The notes: a model not told the origin generated them from the letters alone. 64,000 nt of DNA from Aegilops tauschii subsp. strangulata (GCF_002575655.3 NC_053035.3:86515322-86579321), one strand, 5' to 3'; numbered from the stretch's first letter, positions 10,572 through 23,047 are shown. Numbers and translations: made by a program.

Positions 10572-12096
10572 TGATAGGTCTCCGTCTTATCTATAAGTTC
10601 TGAATGTTTCATGCCAATATTATACAAGTTTTACATACTTTTGGCTACTTTTTGTATGATTTATTGGACTAGCCTATTGATCCAGTGCCCAGTGCCAGTT
10701 CCTGTTTTTTGCATGTTTTTTGTATCACAGAATATCCATATCAAACGAAGTCCAAATGCAATAAAATTTCACAGAGAATTATTTTGGAATATATGTGATT
10801 TTTGGGAGTTGGAATCACCACAAACGGAGGCCCACACAGGGCACAAGACACCAGCGCACCACCCCTGAGCCAGGCGCGTGGTGGTGGGTTGTGCTCACCT
10901 CGTACATCGGTTGGAGCTCTACTTCGGGCGCAAGGAATCTTATATCCGGGAAAAAATCATGTTAAAATCTCAGCGCAATCGGAGTTACGGATCTCCGGGC
11001 ATATAAGAAACGGTTTTCGGCCAAATCTGGGGAGCGCGAAACAAAAGAGAACAGAGAGGGAGATCCAATCTCGGAGGGGCTCCCGCCCCTCCGCTGCCAT
11101 GGAGACCATGGACCAGAGGGGGAACTCTCCTCCCATCTAGGGGGGAGGCCAAGGAAGAAGAAGAAGGAGGGGGGCTCTCTCCCCCTCGCTTCCGGTGGCG
11201 CCGGAGTGCCACCGGGGCAACGATCGGGACGGCGATCTACATCAACAATCTTGCTACCATCAACACCAACTTTCTCCCCCTCTATGCAGCGGTGTAAAAC
11301 CTCTTCCCCCTGCTGTAATCTCTACTTAAACATGGTGCTCAACTCCATATATTATTTCCCAATGATCTATGGTTATCCTATGATGTTTGAGTAGATCCGT
11401 TTTGTCCTGTGGGTTAATCGTGATCTTGGTTGGTATGATTGTATATTTTATCTCTGGTGTTGTCCTACGGTGCCCTCCGTTCTCGCACAAAAGTGAGGGG
11501 CCCCCGCTGTAGAGTGTTGCAATATGTTCATGGTTCGCTTATGGTGGGTTGCGAGAGTGACAGAAGCTTAAACCCGAGTAAGTGGGGTATGACGTGTGGG
11601 AGTAAAGAGGACTTGATACTTAATGCTATGGTTGGGTTTCATGACCTTAATGATCTTTAGTAGTTGATGATGCTTGCTAGGGTTCCAATCATAAGTGCAT
11701 ATGATCCAAGTAGAGAAAGTATGTTAGCTCATGCCTCTCCCTCATATAAAATTACAAGAATGATTACCGGTACTTGTTATCGATTGCCTAGGGACAAATG
11801 ACTTTCTTGTTGACAAAAGCTCTCTACTAAAACTAACTTAGTTGTGTCTTTATATAAACAGCCCCTAGATTTTATTTACGTGCTCTTTATTATCTTGCAA
11901 ACCTATCCTATCACACCTACAAAGTACTTCTAGTTTCCTACTTGTTCTAGGTAAAGCAAACGTCAAGCATGCGAGTTGTATCGGTGGTCGATAGAACTTG
12001 AGGGAATATTTTTTCTACCTTTAGCTCCTCGTTGGGTTCGACACTCTTATTTATCGAAAAAGGCTACAAACGATCCCCTATACTTGTGGGTTATGA
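10572..12096 (+). repeat. 3' LTR of element C
   Basis: The 1525 bp LTR begins TGATAGGTCTCCGTC and ends TTATGA, where the 5' copy has TTATCA, so the terminal CA has become GA. The sequence after it (TATGCATAAC) is element B pol. Confidence 0.9.
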
Positions 12097-12107
12097 TATG
12101 CATAACA

Positions 12108-13724
12108 AGGAGTATTACGAGAAACATTTATGACAACTAGCTGCTCATCAGGAAAACTATCATCAATAGGTAGTGGGCCATCAAGTATATTTTCTAGTCT
12201 AGACAAGTTATCACCTATGGGATTCTCAGCTCCTTTCCTATCACTAATATGCAAGTCACATTCTTATAGCAATAGAACCCACCTAACGAGTCTAGGTTTA
12301 GCATCTTTCTTTTCCATAAGGTATTTAATAGCAGCATGATCAGTGTGAACAATTACTTTAGAATCAACTATGTAAGATATAAATTTGTCACATGCAAACA
12401 CATCTGCTAAAAATTCTTTCTCAGTAGTAGCATAATTTTTTTGATCACTGTCTAGAGTTTTACTAGCATAATGAATAACATTTAATTTCTTATCAACTCT
12501 TTGTCCTATAACAGCACTGACAACATAATCACTAGCATCACACATAATTTCAAAAGGCAAGTTCCAGTTAGGTGGTTGAACAATACGTGCTGAGGTTAAG
12601 GCTTTCTTAAGTGTTTCAAAGGCTACTACACAATCATCATCAAAAACAAATGGAACATCCTTTTGCATGAGATTACTAAGAGGCCTAGAAATTCTAGAGA
12701 AGTCTTTAATAAACCTCCTGTAAAACCAGCATGACCAAGAAAACTTCTTATACCTTTAATATCTTTAGGACATGGCATTTTCTCAATTGCATCAACTTTA
12801 GCTTTATGTACCTCAATACCTTGTTCAGAAATTTTATGCCCCAAGACAATACCTTCATTCACCATAAAGTGGTGCTTCTCCCAATTCAAGACATGGTTAG
12901 TTTGCTCACATATCTACAGAACTCGGTCAAGATTGCTCAAGAAATCATCAAAAGAAGTCCCGTAAATGGAGAAATCATCCATGAAAAACCTCAACAATCT
13001 TTTCACAAAAGTCAGAGAATATAGCAATCATACATCTTTGAAAAGTAGCAGGTGCATTGCATAGCCCAAAAGGCATACATCTATAAGCATAAGTTCCAAA
13101 GGGACAAGTAAAAGTGGTTTTCTCTTGATCGGCTCGTGATACAGGTATTTGAGAGAAACCAGAATATCCATCAAGAAAGCAAAAGTGTGTATGCTTAGAC
13201 AGTCTTTCTAACATTTGATCAATAAAAGGCAAGGGGTAATGATATTTTCTAGTTGCTATGTTTAATTTTCTAAAATAGATTACCATCCTATAACCAGTTA
13301 TAATTCTTTATGGAATAAGCTCATTTTTATCATTAGGAACAATGGTAGTGCCTCCTTTCTTAGGGACACAATGAATAGGACTTACCCATCTACTATCAGC
13401 GATGGGATAGATTATACCTGCTTCCAGAAGTTTTAATATTTCAGTTCTTACCACCTCCTTCATCTTAGGATTTAATTGTCTTTGGTGATCAACAACTGTT
13501 TTAGCTTCAGGCTCCATATTAATCGTGTGCTAACATAGAGTGGGACTAATGCCCTTAAGATCATCAAGAGTATATCCAATAGTAGCCCGGTGCTTCCTCA
13601 AAGTTCTTAATAATCTCTTTTCTTCATGCTCTGTAAGGTTAGCACTAATAATAACAGGATATATCTTCTTTTCATCAAGATAAGCATACTTCAAAGTATT
13701 AGGCAACTGTTTTAATTCAAACAC
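12108..13724 (-). pseudogene. Element B reverse transcriptase and RNase H, broken
   Basis: Read from about 13724 downwards, the pieces are a linker (AYLDEKKIYPVIISANLTEH), the reverse transcriptase start (GIIYPIADSRWVSPIHCVPK), the palm (FCFLDGYSGFSQIPVS and MPFGLCNAPATFQRCM), the active-site motif FMDDF near 12975-12985, and RNase H ([27 protein letters not shown] and [14 protein letters not shown], which carry the D, E and D positions). The frame changes between pieces around 13300, 12970 and 12650, and the sequence ends at the insertion of element C. It cannot make a working enzyme. Confidence 0.85.
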
Positions 13725-14068
13725 AGGATCACCTTTCAGTGGAGGAGGACCTCACAGAGTTTCAACAGGTAAATTATTTTTAAGGATAGGTGGTTGATCA
13801 AAGAACATCTTATCTATTTCATTCTTTCATTCATGTGCATATCATTTTCATGGTCTAGGAAATATTGTTCTAACGAATCAGTAGGAGGTACGACAATAGA
13901 AGCAAAACCAATAATTTCATCTTTACTAGGAAATTCCTTATCATGAGGTTGTCTACGGAACTTAGAGAAATTAAACTCATTGGATACATCACCAAAGTTA
14001 ACACTGATAGTTTCTTTAGCACAATCAATCATAGCATAAATAGTGTTCAAGAAGGGTCTACCAAATAT

Positions 14069-16708
14069 TGTAGCGACTAGACCTCAAACAGTCTGATCTC
14101 TGTGCATCAGTGTCATCCCTGGATCGGTCATGCTGACACACACAGTACTTGAGGATTTATAACAGAGTAGCAATCACACACTTATTACATTGAAGGTCTC
14201 CAAAGAGAACTTATTACAATAAATATGGATTAAGGCCATCTAATACGATAACAGCGGAAGGCTTGGAAGATAAAGTGAGTCCATCAACTCCAACGGCATC
14301 ACTGAGTGAAAGACAATGACCTATAGCTCCTTACTCGTCGTCTGAAAAGTCTGCAACATGATACGTTGCAGCTCGAAACGGGTCAGCACATGGAATATGC
14401 TAGCAATGTAACACAAAAGAGTAATGAACAGAATAATGCTATCACTACATGCATATATGGCTGGTGGAGGCTGTATGGTTAATATGTTTTGCAGAAAGCC
14501 AATTTTTCCCTACAACAAAGGAATAAATTTTATTTAACTATCATGGTGGTTGTTAAACATTGAGATGGTTCACCCAACTCAATCCCAATTAAGCATCATC
14601 ATTAAACCTAATCAAATTAATATTAAGAGTGATGAGATCCACATGATAATCCAAGAACCAGATACTCAAGATGTCCATAACCAGGGACACGTCTAACCAT
14701 GATTAGTTTGTACACTCTGCAGAGGTTTGCGCACTTCTCCCCACAAGACTCGATCTCCTCCGTTGGATTTCTCGCACTACATAATGTTTGAGAAACGGAT
14801 GACTGAGACACAGTCTTTCCGAAGAGGTCCCCTTAACCGATAGATAGGCCTGTACACCTACAATCCCCTACATCTGCTAGCCCATCATGGAAAGGTTTCC
14901 CACAACTTACTCAACTATGCCAGAGCCCATAATGGCATGTGGCTGCACTGAAGTTTCTAGCATGAATTCTTATGATCCCTTTGAGCCTGGGTGGCAGTCC
15001 ATAGGAGAATCACACGGTACCCCGGGATTTCCAAAAATACAGGCAACACTGGGTTCCCCAGGTGCCTCAATCCACCCAGATGTGTATTAAAGTTGCCACC
15101 TTAAGTTAACCATTAATTAACAATACTCACATCTGTCATGAATACACTCAAATCCAAACCACGTCTACGAGCATAGCATAGCAATATAAGCAACGTAGAA
15201 GTAACTCCCATAGGTTTGATAATAACAAGTGAATAGGTACTACCTCATCTACTTCCCAAACCCCACATATTAAACAGTTCCTAATCATGCAATAGTTTAA
15301 GGATTGATCTAATGCAATAAAACTGGGTAGTAAAGAGGTATGATCAAAGTGTTACTTGCCTTGTTGATGATCCGTGAAACCTAGAGACTCGTAGTAGCAC
15401 GCTTCGCACTCTGGGTACTCTATCACAAACAAACAAGCATACAATAAGCAATCAAGCAAAGATGCACGGGTAAAACTCAAATAAGAAGATCTAACCAGAA
15501 AGTTCAAATTAAGAACTCCGGTTTGCAAAAAGAATCAAATCAAACGAAGAAACAAAACTCAAACTGCGAAAGAAACAAGCTTCGATTACTAATCTGGAGT
15601 AAAGTCAAATTTTACAGTAGCAAAAATTTGTTTAAGTTGATTAAACAGAAAGAGGGTTTCGAAACAAAACTCTAGGCGCTTGAATCACCTGATTCCGATA
15701 AACGAGCGAAAAGATAAACTAAAACGAAAATCGAATCAGAAATCGCGATCGAAAATAACCGCAAAAAACCCGAGAAAAAGAAAAACTGACGAACAGGCTA
15801 ACGGATGAACGTTCGCTGTCTGCGGCTAAATAGTGAAAATCGTTCGTTAAAACGAACGAACGAACGGGCGTTCGCTAAATAACTAAACCGAAAAAAATAA
15901 AACCGATCTATAAAATAAACCGCGGGTTCTTAAAAAAATCGTACGGTTTTCCGAAGAAAACTGGCGGCGGCGGTTGCTACCTCTGGCCATGGCTCCGGCG
16001 AGGCGGCGGCAGGTCCGACGGGGCGGCGGGGCTCCGGCGGGGTGACGGTGGTCGGCGGCGAGGGGCGGCGGCGTCGGGAGGCGGCGGCGGCAAAGTCCGC
16101 GGCAGCGGCGGCTTAGGGTTAGGCGCGGGTGGGCTCGGGTGGGCTGGGGGTCACGGGCGGCGGCTTATAAGAGGGGCCGGCTGGGGAGTCCTGGCCGGTT
16201 ACGGCCCGGAGTCGGTTCGTTTTTTTAAATAATTCTGCGCAGAAAAACAAAGAAAAGAAATACTAAACGGACTCCAAAAATCCTGAAATAAATTTTCCCC
16301 GTACTCTAAAAATCTACCACACAAGGTGAACATTTATTTGGGACTCTAATGCAATCTTGAGAAATGCATATTTTTCCTAATTCAAATAAAATAGCGATAA
16401 AACTCCGAATAAAATTCTTATTTTCTTTTAATATTAAATCTCCAATATTTTTTTATTTTAAGGAAGTTATTTTATCCTCTCTCTTTTATTTTATAGAATA
16501 AATATTCAAAGAGAAAATAATTAAAATCAAACGATCCTCTTTTCAAAATTCGAGAAAACTCAAATATGAAAATAACGAAATTCCCAACTCTCTCTGTGGG
16601 TCCTTGAGTTGCGTAGAATTTCTAGGATCAAGCCAAAATGCAATAAAATATGATATGCAATGATGATCTAATGCATAACATTATAAATTGAAAATTTGGG
16701 ATGTTACA
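14069..16708 (-). mobile_element. Solo LTR H inserted in element B (target duplication AATAT)
   Basis: It is bounded by TGTAGCGACTAG at 14069 and GATGTTACA at 16708, flanked on both sides by AATAT (14064-14068 and 16709-16713). Element A shows the uninterrupted sequence. TG...CA ends, a 5 bp duplication, a promoter-like TATA on the minus strand and no coding sequence indicate a solo LTR of about 2.64 kb. A non-autonomous element with unrecognised LTRs is less likely, since I see no internal direct repeat. The GC-rich block at 15960-16210 would be the promoter-proximal leader on the minus strand. Confidence 0.8.
16163..16172 (-). promoter_or_regulatory. Candidate TATA box of LTR H
   Basis: CTTATAAG lies at the edge of the GC-rich block, reading TATAAG on the minus strand. 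The position, about 540 bases from the LTR start, suits a U3/R boundary. Confidence 0.4.
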
Positions 16709-17244
16709 AATATAATGGGACAAAAATCATCTTGTGGGGAACCAAGGACTAGAAAATCAGTAAGGTATTTTATTTTTCCACACAAGACTTCAACATCTCT
16801 AACAATCCCAAGTGGTGAAATAGTATCTCTATTAGCAAGTTTAATAGTAACATCAATGTCCTCTATCTCAGCAGGTGAAATGTCATTCATAATTTCTTGA
16901 TATAAGGTAAATGGAATAGCACTCACACTAGCACTCAATTCACATAAGCCATGATAACAATGATCTCCTATTTTAACCGAGACAATAGGTATGCCAACAA
17001 CAGGCTTATTCTTATCTTTAGTGTCGAGTTTAGCAATTCTAGCAGCTTCACCACATAAATAAATAACATGCCCATAGACATTATCGACCAAGAGATCTTT
17101 CACCATAACAACATTAGGTTCAACTTTAATTTCTTCAGAGGCTTTAGGTGTTCTAGTATAACTTTTATTAACCATAGTTGAAACTTTAGCATGTTCCTTA
17201 ATCCTAACAGGAAAAGGTGGTTTCTCAATATAAGCAGTGGGCAC

Positions 17245-18152
17245 AACTGGGTCAACATTGTAAATAATAGTTTCATCTTTTACTATATGCGGTTCCTTAA
17301 TCTTTTATTTAATAGGGGGATGATATTTAAACCACTTCTCATTAGGGAGATCAACATGAGTAGCAAAAGATTCACAAAAGGATGCTATTATCTGAGAGTC
17401 AAGTCCATATTTGGTGCTAAACTTATGAAAAGCATCGGTATCCATAAAAGACTTAACACAATCAAATTCAAGTTTTATACCTGACTCTTTACCTTTGTCG
17501 AGTCCCCCAATTTTCAGAGTTGCATTTAATCTTTTCCAGAAGATCCCATCTAAATTCAATAGTTTTCTTCATAAAGGAACAAGTAGAAGAAGATTCGAGC
17601 AGGGTTCGATCATTATGAGAAAGCCGAGCACAAAAATTATGTAAGATAATTTCCTTTGAGAGGTCATAATTGGGGCATGTGTACATCATGTACTTAAGCC
17701 TCCCCCAAGCTTGAGCGATACTTTCTCCTTCATGAGGCCAAAAATTATATATATAATTTCGATCACGATGAACCAGATGCATAGGATAATTTTTTGGTGA
17801 AATTCCAATCTCAATTGATTCCAATCCCATGTTCCAATATCATCACATAGCCTATGCCATGTCAATGCCTTTCCCCCAAAGATAAAGGGAAATCCTTCCT
17901 CTTAACTTCATCTCCGGATATACCTGCAAGCTTAAATAATCCACAACAAACTTCATCCACATAGATTAGGTGCATATCAAGATGAACTGTTCCATCTCCT
18001 GCATAAGGATTAGCTAGCAGTTTCACTATCATACCTGAAGGAATCTCATAATAAATATTTTTAGTAGGAGCATTAGGTAGTGGGGCAACTATTTGTGCTT
18101 CCGGTCGAGGTAAATATACCCCGAACAAACCCCTCAAAGGATTGTTTTCCAT
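17245..18152 (-). pseudogene. Element B gag, broken
   Basis: The start codon is kept (18150-18152, MENNPLRGLFGVY). The gag core follows with YYEIPSGMIVKLLANPYAGD, YPMHLVHRDRNYIYNFW and HVDLPNEKWFKYHPPI. The frame shifts near 17830-17862 and again near 17490-17560, and there are stops before the protease. It is the same gene as the gag of element A, which has lost its start codon but keeps its frame. Confidence 0.85.
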
Positions 18153-18238
18153 AGTAACAAGTAAGAGTAACTTTCAGCACATAATATAAATGTTTCCTTA
18201 CACAATTCCACTCACCAAAGGCTCTTCACTCCCCGACA

Positions 18239-19723
18239 ATTCGATAAGTAAGAGTGTCGAACCCAACGAGGAGCATAAGGAAATGACAAGCGGTTTTTAG
18301 GAAGGTAATGTCTGCAGGCACAGAAATTGTCGGTAACAGATAGTTTGATAGCAAGGTAATTTGTAGCAAGCAACAAGTAACAATAGTAATAATAGGTGCA
18401 GAAAGGTATCCCAATCCTTTTTGTAGCAAAGGACAGGCCAGAACTTTCTCTTATAGCAAGTAAAACGTTCTTGAGGACACACAGGAATTTCATCTAGTCA
18501 CTTTCATCATGTTTGTTTGATTCACGTTCGCTACTTTGATAATTTGATATGTGGGTGGACCTGTGCTTGGGTGTTGTTATTACTTGAACAAGCCTCCCAC
18601 TTATGATTACCCCATCTCGCAAGCATCCGCAACTACGAAAGAAGAATTAGGATAGATCTAACCATAGCATGAAACATATGGATCCAAATCGGCCCCTTAC
18701 GGAATAGCGCATAAACTAGGGTTTAAGTTTCTATCACTCTAGCAACCCATCATCTAATTACTACTCCACGATGCATTCCCTTAGGCCCAAAGATAGTGAA
18801 GTGTTATGTAGTCGACATTCACATAACACCACTAAGGGAATCACAACATACACATCATCAAAATATCGAACGAATACCAAATTCACATGATTACTTATGA
18901 CAAGACTTCTCCCATGTCCTCAAGAACAAAAGCAACTAATCAAAAATCATATTAATGCTCAAGATCATAGGGGTATTGAATAGCATCATGGATCTGAACA
19001 TATAATATTCCACCAAATAAACCAACTAGCATCAACTACAAGATGTAACCAACACTACTAGAAACCCACAGGTACCAATATGAGGTTTTGATACAAAGAT
19101 TGAATACAAGAGATGAACTAGGGTTTGAGATGAGATGGTGCTGGTAAAGAAGCTGATGAAGATTGGTCCTCCCATGATGAGAGGATCGTTGGTGATGATG
19201 ATGGCTCTGATTCCCCCCTCCCGAAGGGAAGTTTCCCCGGCGGAATCGCTCCGCCGGAGAGCAAAAGTGCTCCTGCCCAGGTTCCGCCTCAAGACGGTAG
19301 CGCTTCATCCTGAAAGCTCTCCCTTGATTTTTTTTTCTAGGGAAAATGGGGTTATATACCAGAAGATGGGCCCTGGAGGCCTGCCATGATCACCACAAGC
19401 TTGGGGGCGCGCCTAGGGGGTAGGGTGCGCCCCCAGGCTTGTGGCTGCCTGGTGGGTCCCCCTCTGGTATTTATTTTGCCAATATTTTTATTATATTCCA
19501 AAATAATTCTCTGTCAATTTTTAGCTCATTTGGAGATGTTCAGAAAAGTTGCCTTTGATATAGCCTTTTTCGGACCAGAATTCCAGCTGCCGACAATCTC
19601 CTCCTTCATGTAATTCTTGCAAAATGAGAGAGAAAACGCATAAGAATTGTATTATAAAGTGAAATAAGAGTCCATAATGCAATAAATATCAACATGAAAA
19701 CATGATGCAAAATTGACGTATCA
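18239..19723 (-). repeat. 5' LTR of element B
   Basis: The outer end on the minus strand is TGATACGTCAATTTTGCATC. Compared with element A, a block of roughly 55 bp is missing at the inner end, taking most of the primer site and the last bases of the LTR: CCCCGACAA at 18231-18239 runs straight into TTCGATAAG. Confidence 0.85.
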
Positions 19724-19902
19724 GAGTGGGATTTGCTTCTCCGATGATGGAAAGATATTCTGATGGCCCTCTCGGTGTGACGTCATCCATCATCGTCTAG
19801 CCAGACATAAGTGACTACGTCACAGAGATGCCGAAACACGTTTATGAGAAAGTAGAACAAAACCAGTAGCGGGAGCAACGGTATAGTGAGCATGGTGATG
19901 AC
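19724..19902 (+). repeat. LTR E, left visible fragment
   Basis: This is LTR sequence between element B and solo LTR S. It continues at 30282 after S, since the 5 bp ATGAC at 19898-19902 is duplicated at 30277-30281. Its true start lies left of element B. Confidence 0.6.
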
Positions 19903-20558
19903 TGATACGTCTCCAACGTATCTATAATTTTTGATTGTTCCATGCTATTAAAGTATCAATCTTGGATGTTTTATATACATTTACAACCAACTTTATATCA
20001 TTTTTTGGGACTAACCTATTAACTTAGTGCCCAGTGCTAGTTGCTGTTTTTGCTTGTTTTTGGTTTCGTAGAATATCAGTACCAAATGAAGTCCAAATGC
20101 CACGAAACTTTTTAGAGATTTTTTCTAGACATAAGGGACACTAGAAGCTTCGGGAGAAGACCAGACATGGGAGCATGGGCCCACCACCCCCTAGGGCGCG
20201 CCCAGGGGGCAGGCATGCCCTGATGGGTGGTGGGGCCCATAGAGCTCCGTTTGACCTAACTTCGCCTCTGTAAATATCCAAAAATCAGGAAACCAATAGG
20301 GGAGTCCATTAAATACTTTTTCCGCCGCCGCAAGCCTCTGTTCTCGAGAGATCTCATCTGGGGACCTTTTCTGACACTCTGTCGGAAGGGGAATCGATCA
20401 CAGACGGTTTCTTCATCAACCTTGTTGCCCCTCTGATGATGCGTGAGTAGTTTACCACAAACCTACGGGTCCATAGTTAGTAGCTAGATGGCTTCTTCTC
20501 TCTCGATGTTTCTCAATACATTGTTCTCGTTGTTGTTCTCGGAGATCTATTTGATGTA

Positions 20559-20990
20559 CACTACTGCAAGATGCTGCTAACGCGACACTACGATGAGAGA
20601 CCCTTCGAGAAACTGTGTGCGATGCCATAATCGCAAACGGTGTTGTATGAAAACCGTCAAAAATGTGTAAAACTTTTGCGGTGACGGATGCATCAAACAC
20701 GGTTCAGGTTTTAGTTGCGTGTGCAATGAACGGCATATGGTTCAGTTCAATGAACTGTTTGCGATGAGGAGGAACAAAAGAAACGGGCAGCCAGATGGAG
20801 GCGTGTGCGATACATAGCATACGGTTCACTCGGATGAACTGTTTGTGATTAGGCAACACAAAAGAAACGGTCAGCCAGATCAAAGGTGTGTGCAATATAT
20901 GGCATGCGGTTCACTCAGATGAATTGTTTGCGTTGAGACATGAGAACAGAAATGGTTCAACTTAACAAGATGTGTGTGATACGCGGCAAA
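20559..20990 (+). repeat. Left TIR and subterminal repeats of CACTA-1
   Basis: After CACTACTGCAAG the motif CGGTTCACTCGGATGAACTG and shortened variants recur at about 20740, 20820 and 20905, spaced roughly 85 bp, together with GTGTGCGATAC. They are likely transposase-binding sites by analogy with other CACTA elements. Confidence 0.75.
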
Positions 20991-21093
20991 CAGGTCTGTA
21001 ATCAGAAATGTGTCTGAAGATCGATAAGAACACATACGGTTGCTGCTAATAAGACGTGTGTGTTGTGCGATGGGATTGCATATAGAACAACAA

Positions 21094-21120
21094 CATATAT
21101 ATATACACACACACACACAC
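21094..21120 (+). repeat. (TA)n(CA)n microsatellite
   Basis: A run of alternating AT then AC dinucleotides lies between the subterminal repeats and the exonuclease-like gene. Confidence 0.95.
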
Positions 21121-21328
21121 TTATAAGGACATGCTTGCATAACCAAATTAAACATCCACTTACATAGGTGGCTACTACAACCATGGCATTTGCACACACC
21201 AAAGTAAACTATTACATGCATAATTACATAGGTGGCTACTACACACATGACATTTCCACACACACCACTAAAGTAAACTATATATTACATGCATGATTAA
21301 CTAGCATAATCGATCATCTGATCATCAT

Positions 21329-22021
21329 CTACTTCTTGTGACGCTTGCTCTTCTTGTGGCTCGATCCGGGCTCGTCGATTTGGGTAACGAGGCACTTCCT
21401 CATGTCAATGATCTGCCTGTGCATCTCGTAGCATGTGTACACGCTCTTGGCCGCGAACCTGAGGTGAGGTTCATCCAGTTGCCGCATCCAGGCCTTGTGC
21501 CAGGATACGGGACTTGTTCTCTGGGCATCCTGCTTCATATTTTCGTAGTAGGGGTCGATGATGGCCGAGGCGAGTTCGACCAGGGAGTCCTGCTTCGTAA
21601 TGCCCCAGACCCTGTAGTGGTCACGGATTTTGACAAGGTTCTTGCAGGCCAAGCCCGTAACACTGAGCGCTTTTACATCGTCTTTGGTATCCACCGTGGC
21701 GAACTTGTAGTCGGTGCTGTTGACAAACCTGTTGAAACGGTCGCAAGGCTCTGTAGCCATGCAATAGTGGTAGATGAGGACATGATGGCGCACGCACAAC
21801 TGGGCGGCGGCAACCTTCTGATCTATGCCGGGACGACCGGCGGTGTACTGGTGGTAGATGTCGACCACCTTGTACTTGTCTCCAGCAAGCAACTGCTCAA
21901 CGCTGTTGATGTAGTCGTCCACCACGGCCGGGTCGATGGTGTACACCACCGAGAGATCTGTCTCCCTCGCGTGGGTCTCCACTCTATGCTCGCCGAACTC
22001 CATTGGAGCGCCGCCAGACAT
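21329..22021 (-). CDS. DEDDy 3'-5' exonuclease-like protein with lost active-site residues (CACTA cargo)
   Basis: The protein has 230 residues if it starts at MSGGAPMEFG (22021); the frame is open further upstream, but that part is of low-complexity composition. Residues 71-88 (AAAQLCVRHHVLIYHY), 107-119 (FATVDTKDDVKAL) and 189-200 (FAAKSVYTCYEM) follow the three exonuclease blocks of the grass WRN-like DEDDy family, in the right order and spacing. The Exo I acidic pair appears as Tyr/Gln (VVDIYHQY, 52-59). The Exo II aspartates are kept. In Exo III the Asp is Ser. The tail is basic (KKSKRHKK), perhaps a nuclear signal. If made, it is likely a nucleic-acid-binding or inactive relative rather than a nuclease. 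The frame is intact, which suggests either recent capture or selection. The family call rests on motif reading only. Confidence 0.55.
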   Translation of the reverse strand: MSGGAPMEFGEHRVETHARETDLSVVYTIDPAVVDDYINSVEQLLAGDKYKVVDIYHQYTAGRPGIDQKVAAAQLCVRHHVLIYHYCMATEPCDRFNRFVNSTDYKFATVDTKDDVKALSVTGLACKNLVKIRDHYRVWGITKQDSLVELASAIIDPYYENMKQDAQRTSPVSWHKAWMRQLDEPHLRFAAKSVYTCYEMHRQIIDMRKCLVTQIDEPGSSHKKSKRHKK

Positions 22022-23039
22022 CCCCTCTCTATGTGTCGTCGTGGTTGTGCTTGTTGTGTTGTGGGGCGCGATCGAAAGGTTGAAGAGACTAAGGTTATAA
22101 TGGTCGCGGGAATTAAAGGGGAAGCCGGACGGCCAGGAATATCGGCAGGCCCTGATGGCAGTTCTAATTTGCAGCGCGTAACTCCATCGTGTCGCACGTA
22201 ACTGCATCGTGTGGCAACGCGCGCGGCACAACCGCATGCATATGGGGCCCCCGACATGATCGTGCGCACGCCCAACCGCTGCAGAGCGCGCGCGAAGGGA
22301 CGTGAGCAGAGCGCTACGCGGTCGCCTTAAGGAAAAGTTGTCCACAAGCCGAGCGTGCCGACGGATGCGAGCAGAGCGCGCCAACGGACGCGACAGAGCG
22401 CATCGCGGCGCCTAACGGTGAGCACAGCACGCTGTGGCGCCTAACGACGAGCAGAGCTTGTCGAGGGACGCGAGCAAAGGACGGCACAGTGATACGTGGT
22501 AAATAAGACGAACTGTGCGAGCGATGTCGGAGACATCAAGCACGAATCATATTAGAGTTGCATGTGCGATACGTGGCAGACAGTTGATCCATCAGAGCTG
22601 TTTGTGATGGAATAAGCCGCGTGTGTTGCGGCCTGCTTGTGTATAACCTTAAATTTAACCAAAAAAGTGTTAATGCATGTTACAAAAATTGTATAGCTGG
22701 AAACTATGTTCAAATACGACTCCAACGATATAATCTATGGCGACATGCATTCGTATTTTATTAGTTAAATCCTACTTATAAACCAGGACGGGGTATAGTA
22801 GGTAATTAAATCGCAAATGTTTTTTTATTAACTGTATGTGTACATGTCCTCTCGTCCTCCTCTCGCACGTCTTGTCACCCGGCTGCCGCAGACGGCTTAC
22901 AGCGCAAGCTTGCGCAGCGCGCGGGGGCGTTCTTTTGGCCAAACGGTGGGGGCAATGAATCGTCGGTGAGCCCGTTCCTGTGCAAGCTTCCCGCCCGACT
23001 CGGTGAAATCCCCCAAAATCCCAATGCTTACCGGCCTGC

Positions 23040-23047
23040 TATAAAAA
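23040..23047 (+). promoter_or_regulatory. TATA box before the 249-residue ORF
   Basis: TATAAAAA lies 82 bases before the ATG at 23129, in otherwise GC-rich DNA, which is a normal plant promoter distance. Confidence 0.55.

Larger units (their letters stand above)
5627..12096 (+). mobile_element. Element C: non-autonomous Athila-like LTR retrotransposon
   Basis: The element has a truncated 5' LTR (5627-6125), a tRNA-Asp primer site, one lineage-specific ORF broken by a frameshift, about 2.9 kb of non-coding internal DNA, a purine-rich tract and a full 3' LTR (10572-12096). It has no gag, protease, reverse transcriptase or integrase, so it must rely on an autonomous partner. The U5 end and primer spacing match element A, which makes A/B-type elements plausible partners. 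It inserted into element B, whose pol sequence resumes at 12097. Confidence 0.85.
13725..17244 (-). pseudogene. Element B protease and linker, split by a solo LTR
   Basis: The protease part (16709-17244) has GLCELSASVSAIPFTLYQE, where the catalytic Asp of the D-x-G-A motif reads Glu and the Gly reads Ser. After the 2640 bp insertion at 14069-16708 the same protein resumes at 14068, with FNFSKFRRQPHDKEFPSKDE and then a linker to 13725. In element A the same stretch is continuous, which confirms the interruption. The ORF from 17244 appears longer only because it reads a short way into the inserted LTR. Confidence 0.8.
12097..19723 (-). mobile_element. Element B: decayed Athila-like Ty3/gypsy element, partial
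   Basis: On the minus strand this has a 5' LTR (18239-19723), gag, protease, linker, reverse transcriptase and RNase H. Integrase and the 3' LTR would lie beyond the insertion of C, outside the window. The order and sequence match element A closely, but frames are broken at many points and a solo LTR (14069-16708) sits between protease and linker. Its outer LTR end (19721-19723) abuts LTR E. Confidence 0.85.

Noticed and set aside
21329..22384. Full 351-residue version of the exonuclease-like ORF
   Set aside because: The first 120 residues are arginine-rich, low-complexity translation upstream of a better ATG at 22021.
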